Source of the DNA: DAOPZC01 sp035353175
GTDB lineage: Bacteria > Verrucomicrobiota > Kiritimatiellia > RFP12 > UBA1067
Direction of reading: 5' to 3'
DNA length: 64,000 nucleotides
Assembly: GCA_035353175.1 (NCBI GenBank)
Contig: DAOPZC010000004.1
Location: 140,548-204,547 of the forward strand
Shown: piece by piece, positions 44,496 to 52,657 of the stretch
Numbering within the stretch: the first letter of the stretch is position 1
How the letters are laid out: every line of letters begins with the position of its first letter
Notes under the pieces: model-generated
What the model was told of the DNA's origin: nothing
What the model saw: the letters and a program-made list of their open reading frames with translations, nothing else
Databases searched by the model: none
Made by a program: the position numbers and the translations under genes

Positions 44496-45764
44496 TCACT
44501 GCACTTTCAGCAGAAAGAAACTTTTCTTTCCGCTGCGCAAGACCGCGAGGCGGCCTTCGACCAGATCGTCCGTACTGAAGACGCGTTCGATGCCGGGCAC
44601 GCGCACGTTGTTGATGTTGAGTCCGCCTTGCTGCACGAGACGACGAGCCTCGCCTTTGCTCGCGACCATGCCGGCCAAGGCGATCACTTCGAAGGCGGGC
44701 TTGCCGATCACTTGGTCTGCGGGCAGCGTGGCCGATGCGACATTGGCGAATATCTTCTCGAGGTCCGCAGCAGCCAGACCTTCGAGCGAGCCGCCGAACA
44801 GGACCTCTGTGGCCTTCTTCGCCACAGCGAGCCCCTGTTCGCCGTGGACGATGCGGGTCAGTTCCTCAGCCAGCACCTGTTGCGCCTCGCGCTTCTCGGG
44901 CGCGGTCGCGACCGACTGCTCCAGTTCGGCGATGCGCTCGAACGGCAGGAAGGTGAAGATCTTGAGATAGCGGATCACGTCCGCGTCCATCGTGCGCAGG
45001 AAAAACTGGTAAAAGTCGTAGTAGGAGGTTTTGCGCGCGTCCAAGAAGATCGCATTGCCCTCGCTCTTGCCGAACTTCTTGCCCGTGCTGTCACACACCA
45101 GCGGGAAGGTCATGCCGAAGACCTCATCGCCGCACATGCGGCGCACCAGTTCAGTGCCCGCCGTGATGTTGCCCCACTGGTCCGAGCCGCCGATCTGCAT
45201 CGTGCAGCCATGGGTTTTATAAAGGTGCATGAAGTCGTAGCCCTGAAGGATCTGGTAGCAGAACTCGGTGAAGCTCATGCCGTCCTCCGACTCCATACGT
45301 TTTTTGACGCTGTCCTTGCTCAGCATCACGCCCATGCGAAAATAACGGCCGACCTCGCGCAACAGGTCGATGAATGTGAAATTCTTGAACCAGTCATAGT
45401 TGTTTACCATGATGGCCGGATTGGCGGAAGCGGAACCGAAGTCGATGAACCGGGAGAGGTTTTCTTTGATGCCGACGAGGTTGCGTTCGACCTGTTCGGC
45501 GCTAAGGAGGTTGCGCTCCTTGGACTTGCCCGAGGGGTCGCCGATCAGGCCCGTGGCGCCGCCGACCAGCGCGATCACCTTGTGGCCCGCGCGCTGCAGG
45601 TGCGCCAGCGCCATGATGGTCACGAAGTTGCCGGCTTGCAGGCTGTCGTTGGTGGGATCGAAACCGGCGTAGACGGTCAGGGGCTTGTCGAGCGCCTTCA
45701 TGAGATCCGGGCTCGTCATGTCCTCAAACAGGTAGCGTGCTTTGAAGGTGTCGAGAATGTTCAT
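44496..45764 (-). CDS. tyrS: Tyrosyl-tRNA synthetase
   Basis: Charges tRNA-Tyr. 422 aa with an N-terminal class I catalytic domain and a C-terminal S4-like RNA-binding domain (VASKGEARRLVQQGGLNINN). Visible: VYAGFDPTNDSL, VGGATGLIGDPSGKSKER, QILQGYDFMHL, IGGSDQWGNI and the KMSKS-equivalent KFGKSEGN. The HIGH-type motif reads LQAGN, with Gln in place of the usual first His. No ribosome binding site is visible. A terminator follows it. Confidence 0.95.
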   Translation of the reverse strand: MNILDTFKARYLFEDMTSPDLMKALDKPLTVYAGFDPTNDSLQAGNFVTIMALAHLQRAGHKVIALVGGATGLIGDPSGKSKERNLLSAEQVERNLVGIKENLSRFIDFGSASANPAIMVNNYDWFKNFTFIDLLREVGRYFRMGVMLSKDSVKKRMESEDGMSFTEFCYQILQGYDFMHLYKTHGCTMQIGGSDQWGNITAGTELVRRMCGDEVFGMTFPLVCDSTGKKFGKSEGNAIFLDARKTSYYDFYQFFLRTMDADVIRYLKIFTFLPFERIAELEQSVATAPEKREAQQVLAEELTRIVHGEQGLAVAKKATEVLFGGSLEGLAAADLEKIFANVASATLPADQVIGKPAFEVIALAGMVASKGEARRLVQQGGLNINNVRVPGIERVFSTDDLVEGRLAVLRSGKKSFFLLKVQ

Positions 45765-45840
45765 GGGAAAGAGAAAAATGCGGATGTTGCAAAATCAAAA
45801 AACCGATTGATTCGATCCAGGCGATTCAATCGGCCAAATG

Positions 45841-45872
45841 AAAAAGGGCGCCTGTTGCCAGGCGCCCTTTTT
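45841..45872 (-). terminator. Rho-independent terminator of rpsA (bidirectional)
   Basis: Perfect 9-bp stem GGGCGCCTG (45846-45854) / CAGGCGCCC (45859-45867), loop TTGC, flanked by A5 and T5, so it works on either strand. It lies just after the rpsA stop and before tyrS. Confidence 0.9.
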
Positions 45873-45873
45873 G

Positions 45874-47613
45874 TTATTCGGCTCCCGGGTGCCACTCTTC
45901 GCTTTGAGCGAAAGCGTCATCAAAGGCTGCCGCCAGTCCGACCAGGTTCTCGCCCGGCTTGAGGTCCGTGATGTTCAAGTCACGGGTCAGCTCGGCGATC
46001 TGGCTCTCATTCATGGTCACGGCCTTGATGCTCAATCCGATGCGGCGTTCCTCGCGGTCGATCTTCACGATGCGGGCTTCCACATCCTGACCGACTTTGA
46101 GCGCATCCTTGACCTTCTCCACGTGCTGGTCGCTGATCTGGGAGATGTGGACGAGGCCGTCCACGCCGTCCTCGAGTTCAACGAAAGCGCCGAAGGAAGC
46201 GATCTTCGAGACCTTGCCCTTGACGATCTGACCAATGCCGTAGCGGCTGGTGATCGTGTTCCACGGATCGTCGCTGGCCTGCTTGAGGCCGAGACTGATG
46301 CGCTGATCGGCGGGATTGACCTCGAGCACGACCGCTTCGACCTGCTGCCCCTTCTGGAGGACTTCGCTCGGATGGTTGATCTTGCGCGTCCACGACATGT
46401 CGGAAACGTGGATCATGCCGTCGATGCCCTCTTCGAGCTCGACGAAGGCTCCGTAGGTCGTGAAGTTGCGGACCTTGCCGCTCACGCGGCTGCCGACCGG
46501 GTAGCGGTCCTGCACGGTGTCCCAGGGATTGGCTTCGGTCTGGCGGATGCCCAGCGCGATCTTCTGGTTGGCGGAGTCGATGCTCAGCACAACCACGTCG
46601 ACCTCGTCGCCGACGTTCAGCACGTCAGAAGCGCGGGCCACGCGCTTGGTCCACGAAAATTCCGAAACGTGCACGAGGCCTTCGATGCCCGGCTCGATTT
46701 CGACGAATGCACCGTAGGGCACCAGGTTGACAACCTTGCCGCGCAGTCGGCTGCCGACCGGGAAGTTACCCTCGATATTGTCCCAAGGATTCGGCGTGGC
46801 CTGTTTGAGACCGAGCGAAACGCGCTCGCGGTCCATATCCACATCCAGGATGACAACGTCGAGTTCCTGACCGACTTTGAGCATTTCGCTCGGGTGCTTG
46901 ATGCGGCCCCAACTCATGTCGGTAATGTGCAACAAGCCGTCCAGGCCGTCCAAGTCGACAAACGCGCCGAAATCGGTGATGTTCTTGACGCGGCCGCGGC
47001 GCTGCTGACCCTTCAAGATCGTGCCGAGCAACTCGCGTTTCTTATCGGCCAAACGCTCCTCGATGAGCTCGCGCCGCGACACGATGATATTGCGGCGCTC
47101 GTTGCTGATCTTGATGACCTTGAACTCGCAGGTCATGTTCAGGTAGGGATCGGGATCATGCACAGGCGTCACATCCACTTGCGAACCGGGCAGGAACGCA
47201 TCCACGCCATCCACGCTCACGATCAAGCCGCCACGCACCTTGCTGCGGATCGTACCGGTAACCACGCCGCCTTCCGTATACTTGTTGAGAACCGCATCCC
47301 ACCGCAGCTTCTCATCTGCGCGGCCTTTGCTCAAAACGACCATGCCGCTGTCGCTCTCGAGCTCGACGAGCAACACATCGATCACGTCGCCCACCTTAAT
47401 CAGGGAAATGTCCTCAAACTCGTTCGTCGGGACCACGCCTTCCGACTTGTAGCCGATATCAACGAGGACTTCGTTGCCTTTGATGCCGCTGATCGTACCC
47501 TTGATGATGGATCCGGCCGTGAACTGGTTCATCTGCTGGTCCAGAGCGGCCGACATTGCGTCGTACATCGGACCTGTTTTAGGAGCTGCGGCCGTGGGTT
47601 TGCGAATTGCCAT
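45874..47613 (-). CDS. rpsA: 30S ribosomal protein S1
   Basis: 579-aa RNA-binding ribosomal protein that helps the 30S subunit load mRNA. Six S1 (OB-fold) repeats are visible, for example GTISGIKGNEVLVDIGYKSEG, GRVKNITDFGAFVDLDGLDG, GKVVNLVPYGAFVEIEPGIEG, GKVRNFTTYGAFVELEEGIDG and GKVSKIASFGAFVELEDGVDG (the first and second repeats are the least standard). No Shine-Dalgarno sequence precedes the ATG at 47613, as is common for rpsA. The ~170-nt leader is structured. Confidence 0.96.
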   Translation of the reverse strand: MAIRKPTAAAPKTGPMYDAMSAALDQQMNQFTAGSIIKGTISGIKGNEVLVDIGYKSEGVVPTNEFEDISLIKVGDVIDVLLVELESDSGMVVLSKGRADEKLRWDAVLNKYTEGGVVTGTIRSKVRGGLIVSVDGVDAFLPGSQVDVTPVHDPDPYLNMTCEFKVIKISNERRNIIVSRRELIEERLADKKRELLGTILKGQQRRGRVKNITDFGAFVDLDGLDGLLHITDMSWGRIKHPSEMLKVGQELDVVILDVDMDRERVSLGLKQATPNPWDNIEGNFPVGSRLRGKVVNLVPYGAFVEIEPGIEGLVHVSEFSWTKRVARASDVLNVGDEVDVVVLSIDSANQKIALGIRQTEANPWDTVQDRYPVGSRVSGKVRNFTTYGAFVELEEGIDGMIHVSDMSWTRKINHPSEVLQKGQQVEAVVLEVNPADQRISLGLKQASDDPWNTITSRYGIGQIVKGKVSKIASFGAFVELEDGVDGLVHISQISDQHVEKVKDALKVGQDVEARIVKIDREERRIGLSIKAVTMNESQIAELTRDLNITDLKPGENLVGLAAAFDDAFAQSEEWHPGAE

Positions 47614-47781
47614 GTGAATCTATTCCCGTCAGAGCGGAACGTCTGTTGCCATCCCTCGCACCGTTGCGGTGCATCTGTTCCGTCGGACGTTTGTTGGTTG
47701 TTGGTTGGTCTTTTGATGAAGCCTTTAGCGCCAATCACCCGATTGGGCATGCTCCGTCATTTCGCCTTCCGAAGGCAAAGA
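47614..47781 (-). promoter_or_regulatory. Structured rpsA leader, possible autoregulatory RNA
   Basis: Minus strand, between the inferred start site and the rpsA ATG. A perfect hairpin GCACCG-TTG-CGGTGC sits inside a longer pairing AACGTC/GACGTT, with CGGAAC/GTTCCG as an overlapping alternative. Upstream of it are a GCCTT-CGG-AAGGC hairpin and a CCAACAA-repeat, A/C-rich unpaired stretch. In Enterobacteria S1 represses its own leader; that this leader does so is inference. Confidence 0.45.
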
Positions 47782-47787
47782 AATATT

Positions 47788-47817
47788 AAAATAGCAAAAA
47801 ACAGCCGACCAGGACAA
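47788..47817 (-). promoter_or_regulatory. Putative rpsA promoter
   Basis: Minus strand TTGTCC (47817-47812), 18-bp spacer, TATTTT (47793-47788). Confidence 0.5.
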
Positions 47818-47831
47818 ATCCAAAAAGCCAT

Positions 47832-47862
47832 AAAAAAAGCCGCCCCGCATTCGCGGAACGGC
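47832..47862 (-). terminator. Rho-independent terminator of the GGGtGRT gene
   Basis: Minus strand GCCGTTCCGC-GAAT-GCGGGGCGGC followed by T7. A strong hairpin about 30 bp after the stop at 47890. Confidence 0.85.
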
Positions 47863-47889
47863 CCTTGGGTCAATCGCCTGAGCGCCGGC

Positions 47890-48891
47890 TTACTTCTTGA
47901 AGGACTCCTCGATCGACACGGCGACCGCGACGGTCGCACCGACCATCGGGTTGTTGCCCATGCCGAGGAAACCCATCATCTCCACGTGTGCCGGGACCGA
48001 ACTTGAGCCCGCGAACTGCGCGTCGGAGTGCATGCGGCCCATGGTGTCGGTCATGCCGTAAGAGGCCGGGCCCGCCGCCATGTTGTCCGGGTGCAACGTA
48101 CGGCCTGTGCCGCCGCCGGAAGCCACTGAGAAGTACTTCTTACCCTGCTCAACGCACTCCTTCTTGTACGTGCCGGCGACCGGGTGCTGGAAGCGCGTGG
48201 GGTTCGTGGAGTTGCCGGTGATGGAAACGTCCACCTTCTCCTTCCACATGATCGCCACACCCTCGCGCACGTCGTCCGCGCCGTAGCAGCGAACCGCCGC
48301 ACGGGGTCCCTCTGAGAACTTCGTCGTCTTCGAGACCTTGAGCTTGCCGGTCGCGTAGTCGAACTTGGTCTCGCAGTGCGTAAAACCGTTGATGCGGCTG
48401 ATGATGTAGGCGGCGTCCTTGCCGAGGCCGTTCAAGATCACCTGCAGCGGCGACTTGCGGACCTTATTCGCCTTGAGAGCAATGCCGATCGCGCCTTCCG
48501 CGGCGGCGAACGACTCGTGTCCCGCGAGGAAGCAGAAGCACTTGGTCTCTTCGCGCAGCAGCATAGCGGCCAGATTGCCGTGCCCGAGGCCGACCTTGCG
48601 GTCGTCCGCGACGGAACCGGGGATGCAGAACGCCTGCAGGCCTTCGCCGATGGCTTCCGCCGCTTCGGCCGCCTTGACGCAGCCCTTCTTCAGAGCGATC
48701 GCCGCGCCGAGCACATAGGCCCACTTCGCGTTCTCGAAGCAGATGTTCTGGATCGAATTGCAGATTTCATACGGATCGAAACCTTGGGCCACGCACAGCT
48801 TGCGCGCGGCCTCAAGGTCCTTGATCCCGTACTTCTTGCAGACCGCGTCGATCTGTTTGATGCGACGCGAATAGCTTTCGAAAAGTGCCAT
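47890..48891 (-). CDS. GGGtGRT family protein
   Basis: 333 aa. The name-giving motif GGGTGRT lies at residues 259-265 in FSVASGGGTGRTLHPDN. Further conserved parts are YEICNSIQNICFENAKWAYV, CFLAGHESFAAAEGAIGIAL and the end GFLGMGNNPMVGATVAVAV. It has 8-9 cysteines, several well spaced, but no standard CxxC cluster site. The family is known from anaerobic bacteria next to an iron-sulfur scaffold-like gene; the reaction is unknown to me. AAGGAG precedes the ATG; 19 bp separate it from the scaffold gene, so they are co-translated in one operon ended by a strong terminator. Confidence 0.9.
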   Translation of the reverse strand: MALFESYSRRIKQIDAVCKKYGIKDLEAARKLCVAQGFDPYEICNSIQNICFENAKWAYVLGAAIALKKGCVKAAEAAEAIGEGLQAFCIPGSVADDRKVGLGHGNLAAMLLREETKCFCFLAGHESFAAAEGAIGIALKANKVRKSPLQVILNGLGKDAAYIISRINGFTHCETKFDYATGKLKVSKTTKFSEGPRAAVRCYGADDVREGVAIMWKEKVDVSITGNSTNPTRFQHPVAGTYKKECVEQGKKYFSVASGGGTGRTLHPDNMAAGPASYGMTDTMGRMHSDAQFAGSSSVPAHVEMMGFLGMGNNPMVGATVAVAVSIEESFKK

Positions 48892-48910
48892 AAGAAAAGT
48901 CTCCTTTCAA

Positions 48911-49624
48911 CTACTCGTGACGAGGATCGATGAACTTGACGGCACCCTGCTCCTTAGTGAAGCGCCCGTAGGTGCCGGTGCACTTCGCCAATGCCTCTTT
49001 CGGATCCGCGCCCTTCTTGAGCTGCTCCATGAACGGCCCCATGCGGACGAACTCGTACCCGATCACTTCGTCGTTCTTGTCCAGCGCGATGCGCTTGACA
49101 TAACCCTCGGCCATCTCCAGATAGCGCACGCCCTTCTGCTTTGTGCTGTACATCGTGCCGACCTGGCTGCGGAGACCTTTGCCGAGATCTTCCAAACCGG
49201 CTCCGATCGGAAGGCCACCCTCGGAGAACGCGCTCTGTGTGCGGCCATAGGCGATCTGCAGGAACAGCTCGCGCATCGCGGTGTTGATCGCATCGCAGAC
49301 GAGATCCGAGTTCATCGCCTCGAGCACGGTCTTTCCCGGCAGCACTTCGGCGGCCATCGCGGCGGAGTGTGTCATTCCGGAACAACCGATCGTCTCGATC
49401 AGCGCCTCTTGGATCACGCCGTCTTTGACGTTCAGGGTCAGCTTGCAGGCACCCTGCTGGGGCGCGCACCAGCCGATGCCGTGCGTCAGACCGGAAATGT
49501 CTTTGACTTCCTTGACCTGCACCCACTTGCCCTCTTCAGGCACCGGTGCCGGACCGTGCTTAGCGCCCTTGGTGACGCAGCACATCTGCTCTACTTCGTG
49601 AGAGCATTGATACGGACAACTCAT
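48911..49624 (-). CDS. IscU/NifU-like iron-sulfur cluster scaffold protein
   Basis: 237 aa from ATG 49624 (GGAGG in front). An N-terminal Cys-rich extension (MSCPYQCSHE, MCCVTKG) precedes a NifU/IscU-like core: GWCAPQQGACKLTLNVKDGV and ETIGCSGMTHSAAMAAEVLPGK correspond to IscU cysteine and SAM-helix positions, though the third Cys site is less clear. Family members pair with GGGtGRT proteins. It is probably a scaffold or carrier for Fe-S clusters on a special target. First gene behind the strong promoter at 49661-49689. Confidence 0.85.
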   Translation of the reverse strand: MSCPYQCSHEVEQMCCVTKGAKHGPAPVPEEGKWVQVKEVKDISGLTHGIGWCAPQQGACKLTLNVKDGVIQEALIETIGCSGMTHSAAMAAEVLPGKTVLEAMNSDLVCDAINTAMRELFLQIAYGRTQSAFSEGGLPIGAGLEDLGKGLRSQVGTMYSTKQKGVRYLEMAEGYVKRIALDKNDEVIGYEFVRMGPFMEQLKKGADPKEALAKCTGTYGRFTKEQGAVKFIDPRHE

Positions 49625-49660
49625 GTTTAAACCTCCATAGGTGTACGAAAAAACCGCGAC

Positions 49661-49689
49661 ATTGTACACAAATCACAGTGTACTGACAA
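49661..49689 (-). promoter_or_regulatory. Strong promoter with embedded inverted repeat, GGGtGRT operon
   Basis: Minus strand TTGTCA (49689-49684), 17-bp spacer, TACAAT (49666-49661). Inside and overlapping lies GTACAC (49664-49669) - 8 nt - GTGTAC (49678-49683), a 6-bp-arm inverted repeat that would place a dimeric regulator between -35 and -10. The regulator is unknown. Confidence 0.65.
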
Positions 49690-49727
49690 ATGGAATACCG
49701 TCGCTGCCGAACATATTTTACTGGCGC

Positions 49728-50456
49728 TTACCGTCCTTGCGCCAAACGCAGCGCGAGACGCTCGGGCAAGCCAGCTTTCATGTTCTTGTCCATTGCGGCC
49801 TGCACGTCATACGGCACACGGATGAACTCCAGGTCCTTCGACTTGGCGCAATACAGGACATAGGCGCTCCGTGGATCATTGTCACGGGGCTGTCCGACGC
49901 TGCCAACGTTGACGAAAAACTTCTGGCCGAAAGCGATCTTTATCTTGCACGGCTCGACGCGCATGACCTCGCGCTGCTTCTCATAGATCATCGGGACATG
50001 CGTGTGGCCGTGAAAACAGAGGGACGTCATTTGGTAGCTGAAATTCGCTTCAGCCGCCAACGTGTCGAACACGTAGCCCCACCGCTCAGGCATGTCAAGC
50101 GTGCTGTGCACAAGCGTGAAACCGCCATAAGCCTTATGATACGGCAGATCATGCAGCCATTTGACGTCATCCTCAGTCAGTTGCCGGCGAGTCCACGCGA
50201 TCACGCTGGCGGCTAAAGGCTGAAAATCATCCAAACTCTCATTATAAGAGCAATAATGGTCATGGTTGCCGCGAACCGTCACGCAGCCGATCTCCCGCAC
50301 CACCTTGATGCATTGAGAAGGACTGGCGTTATAGCCCACAACGTCGCCCACAGAGACGAAATCCGTAACTCCTCTGCTACGGGCATCCTCCACGACCGCA
50401 TTCAACGCCTCGAGATTGGCGTGAATATCTCCCAAAATGGCATACTTACGATCCAT
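49728..50456 (-). CDS. Calcineurin-like metallophosphoesterase
   Basis: 242-aa two-metal phosphoesterase of the YfcE/diadenosine-tetraphosphatase-like group. Metal motifs: GDIHANLEAL near the N-terminus, VSVGDVVGYNASP, RGNHDHY, and the C-terminal FHGHTHVP with a preceding TLVHSTLD. No signal peptide, so it acts in the cytoplasm. Substrate not assignable. It lies 23 bp behind ispD. Confidence 0.9.
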   Translation of the reverse strand: MDRKYAILGDIHANLEALNAVVEDARSRGVTDFVSVGDVVGYNASPSQCIKVVREIGCVTVRGNHDHYCSYNESLDDFQPLAASVIAWTRRQLTEDDVKWLHDLPYHKAYGGFTLVHSTLDMPERWGYVFDTLAAEANFSYQMTSLCFHGHTHVPMIYEKQREVMRVEPCKIKIAFGQKFFVNVGSVGQPRDNDPRSAYVLYCAKSKDLEFIRVPYDVQAAMDKNMKAGLPERLALRLAQGR

Positions 50457-50479
50457 AGAAAAAACGAAATTGGATTCTT

Positions 50480-51160
50480 TTACGTGATCTTCAGCGTGGC
50501 GGCGGCCAACGGCAGGTCTTCAGCCGTCGTGATCTTCATGTTGGGACGCGGCCACTCGACCAAGCGAACCGGTTCGCCGATAAGCTCAACGGCGCTGGCT
50601 TCGTCGGTCACCGTCACCTTCTGCTCTTCCACCGCGCGGTACGCACGGCGCAACAGGTCCGCACTGAATGCCTGGGGCGTCTGAACCGCCCACAGTTTCG
50701 ACCGGTCAACCGTATGGTCCACCGTCGAACCACGCTCCACGTACTTGATCGTGTCCCACACACGGGACGCCGCAATGCCACAACCGTTACGTTTTGCGCA
50801 CTTGATGATCTCGGAGATCAGGTCTGGCGTCACGCAGGGACGCGCACCGTCGTGGACAATCACGACTCGCGTGTCCGAATCCATCTCTTTCATTCCGTTG
50901 ATAACCGAGTCCTGTCGGCGTCCGCCTCCCGCCACGATCATCCGAAGTTTAGAAATGCCGAACATCTGCGAAACACTTTTGGCCGCCAGCATCTGATCCT
51001 TGCGCACCACCAATACGATCTGATCAATATCCGTACACTGTTCAAAAGCCAGCAGAGACCAGGCAATAACCGGCCGCGCGCCCAGACTTAAAAATGCCTT
51101 ATCAGTGTTCGAGCCCATGCGCTCGCTTTTTCCTGCTGCCACAATAATTGCCGTATTCAT
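50480..51160 (-). CDS. ispD: 2-C-methyl-D-erythritol 4-phosphate cytidylyltransferase
   Basis: MEP pathway step joining MEP and CTP to CDP-ME. 226 aa from ATG 51160 (GGAG in front); the longer upstream frame is not homologous. Nucleotide-binding AAGKSERMGSNTDKAFLSLG, catalytic-region VIVHDGARPCV, and DEASAVELIGEPVRLVEW are typical. Separate from ispF, to which it is fused in some bacteria. Confidence 0.96.
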   Translation of the reverse strand: MNTAIIVAAGKSERMGSNTDKAFLSLGARPVIAWSLLAFEQCTDIDQIVLVVRKDQMLAAKSVSQMFGISKLRMIVAGGGRRQDSVINGMKEMDSDTRVVIVHDGARPCVTPDLISEIIKCAKRNGCGIAASRVWDTIKYVERGSTVDHTVDRSKLWAVQTPQAFSADLLRRAYRAVEEQKVTVTDEASAVELIGEPVRLVEWPRPNMKITTAEDLPLAAATLKIT

Positions 51161-51413
51161 AGAATTCTCCAGAAGAAAAACCGTTGACGGCGGAAACCTT
51201 TTTGAAAACGTTCCAAAAACAAGCGACTCCCGGTATCCCCGCGGAGCCATCGCGCACGTCACCAAATCTGCAATAGAATGTGACTCATAGTAACAACGGA
51301 GAAAACCCAACGTCAAGGATGATCGGTTTTTATTTCGCCCGCGAGGGAGGCGGCAAAGGGGCAATGAACGCCGTCGTTTCCGCCATGCGGCGTGGTTGGC
51401 GCGCAAAGCGTGT

Positions 51414-52220
51414 TCACTCCTCAAGGACCACCGGATTGGTGAGTTCGCCAATGCCGTCAATGGAAATGGTGACCGAATCGCCGGGCGCGAGATATACGGG
51501 GGGGGTGCGCGCGAAGCCCGCGCCGCTGGGTGTACCCGTAAAGATCGCCGTACCGGCGGGCAGCGTCGTGCTGCCACTCAGAAAAACGATCAGATCTGCC
51601 ACGCTGAAGATCTGATCCAGCGTGTTGGCGCACTGCCGAATTTCGCCATTTACGATGGCGCGAAGTGTCAGGTTCTGGGGATCGACAATCTCGTCCTTCG
51701 TGACGATGCAGGGACCCAGCGGCGCGAAGGTGTCGAAAGACTTTCCGCGACACCATTGGTTGCCGCCGAAACTTTTCTGCCAGTCGCGCGCGGTCACGTC
51801 GTTTCCGCAGGTATAGCCGAACACGTAATCGAGTGCGTTTTCGCGCGTGGCGTTCTTGCAGGCTTTGCCAATGATGACAACCAATTCGGCTTCGTAATCC
51901 ACCTTGGTGCTGGCAAGATGCGTAGGAATAATAATCGGATCATCGGGATTCTGCGTCACCCAAGGGCTTTTCATGAAAAGCACGGGGAACTCCGGTGTCG
52001 GCTGCTTAGTTTCGCGCGCGTGCTCGCGAAAATTGAGACCGATCGCGAGAATCACCGCAGGCTGAATCGGCGCGAGCAGTTTAGCCACGTGAACGCGTTG
52101 GCCGGAAGGCTGCCAAAGGCCGAGTAGGTCACCGCTAATCGGTTCAGCGGTGCCGTCGGCATGGAGTATTCCGGTATTGGGCAGGTCATTATCGTCGGCA
52201 AGGAAACGGATGAAGCGCAT
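51414..52220 (-). CDS. Fumarylacetoacetate hydrolase (FAH) family protein
   Basis: 268 aa. FAH-domain enzymes cleave C-C bonds or decarboxylate oxo acids (e.g. YcgM, HpcE, oxaloacetate decarboxylase types). Motifs: ILAIGLNFREHARE, metal-binding region KVDYEAELVVIIGK, GYTCGNDVTARDWQ, SFDTFAPLGPCIVT and GTAIFTGTPSGAG. AAGGAA precedes the ATG. The 253 bp between it and ispD show no gene; a weak CGCC-GCAT-GGCG hairpin lies in it. Substrate unknown. Confidence 0.9.
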   Translation of the reverse strand: MRFIRFLADDNDLPNTGILHADGTAEPISGDLLGLWQPSGQRVHVAKLLAPIQPAVILAIGLNFREHARETKQPTPEFPVLFMKSPWVTQNPDDPIIIPTHLASTKVDYEAELVVIIGKACKNATRENALDYVFGYTCGNDVTARDWQKSFGGNQWCRGKSFDTFAPLGPCIVTKDEIVDPQNLTLRAIVNGEIRQCANTLDQIFSVADLIVFLSGSTTLPAGTAIFTGTPSGAGFARTPPVYLAPGDSVTISIDGIGELTNPVVLEE

Positions 52221-52329
52221 GAAAATTCCTTATAAATAATGTCGCAAAAAAATACTCGGGGGCTTGGCCTGTGTCAAGAGAGGTCCGATTGCCTACAAAA
52301 AAATCTCAGCCGCAGCACACTTAAATCAG

Positions 52330-52359
52330 TTGATTTTTATGACCGCGTGTTGCTATAAT
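52330..52359 (+). promoter_or_regulatory. Promoter of tRNA-Arg
   Basis: TTGATT (52330-52335), 18-bp spacer, consensus TATAAT (52354-52359), about 50 bp before the tRNA. Confidence 0.65.
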
Positions 52360-52411
52360 ATATCCCTGTTTTATTACATAAGTGTTTGTTGTTCAGCAGG
52401 TTAATGCAAAC

Positions 52412-52488
52412 GCCCCTGTAGCTCAGTTGGATAGAGCAACGGATTTCTAATCCGTGGGTCGCGTGTTCAAGTCACGCCAGGGGCGCCA
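52412..52488 (+). tRNA. tRNA-Arg (TCT anticodon)
   Basis: Full cloverleaf: 7-bp acceptor GCCCCTG/CAGGGGC, D arm GCTC...GAGC, anticodon stem ACGGA/TCCGT with loop TTTCTAA (anticodon TCT, reads AGA/AGG), T arm GCGTG/CACGC, discriminator G and encoded CCA end. Consensus promoter in front. It is the only tRNA in the window. A 8-bp stem (52503-52527) follows but no T-run. Confidence 0.96.
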
Positions 52489-52657
52489 TTTGAAACCTCA
52501 CACTGATGTCAGTCTTCTGGACGTCAGACGGATGAAACTGTATTCGACGACGATCTTTGTTGATTTCATCCACGAGCGAACGCGAAAGTGTGAAATCCAT
52601 GATTCAAACTTCGTCTACAAACAACTCGACAGACTCGGAAAAGGCCCTGCATATCGA

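Noticed and set aside
44439..45962. 507-residue + strand frame across tyrS
   Set aside because: Antisense shadow of tyrS, with the sense protein fully recognisable.
45838..48006. 722-residue open frame on the + strand across rpsA
   Set aside because: Antisense to the rpsA S1 repeats; composition mirrors the real gene, with no family features and no start signal.
51161..51413. Extra gene or strong terminator between ispD and the FAH gene
   Set aside because: Only weak short hairpins and no plausible coding frame with a start signal.
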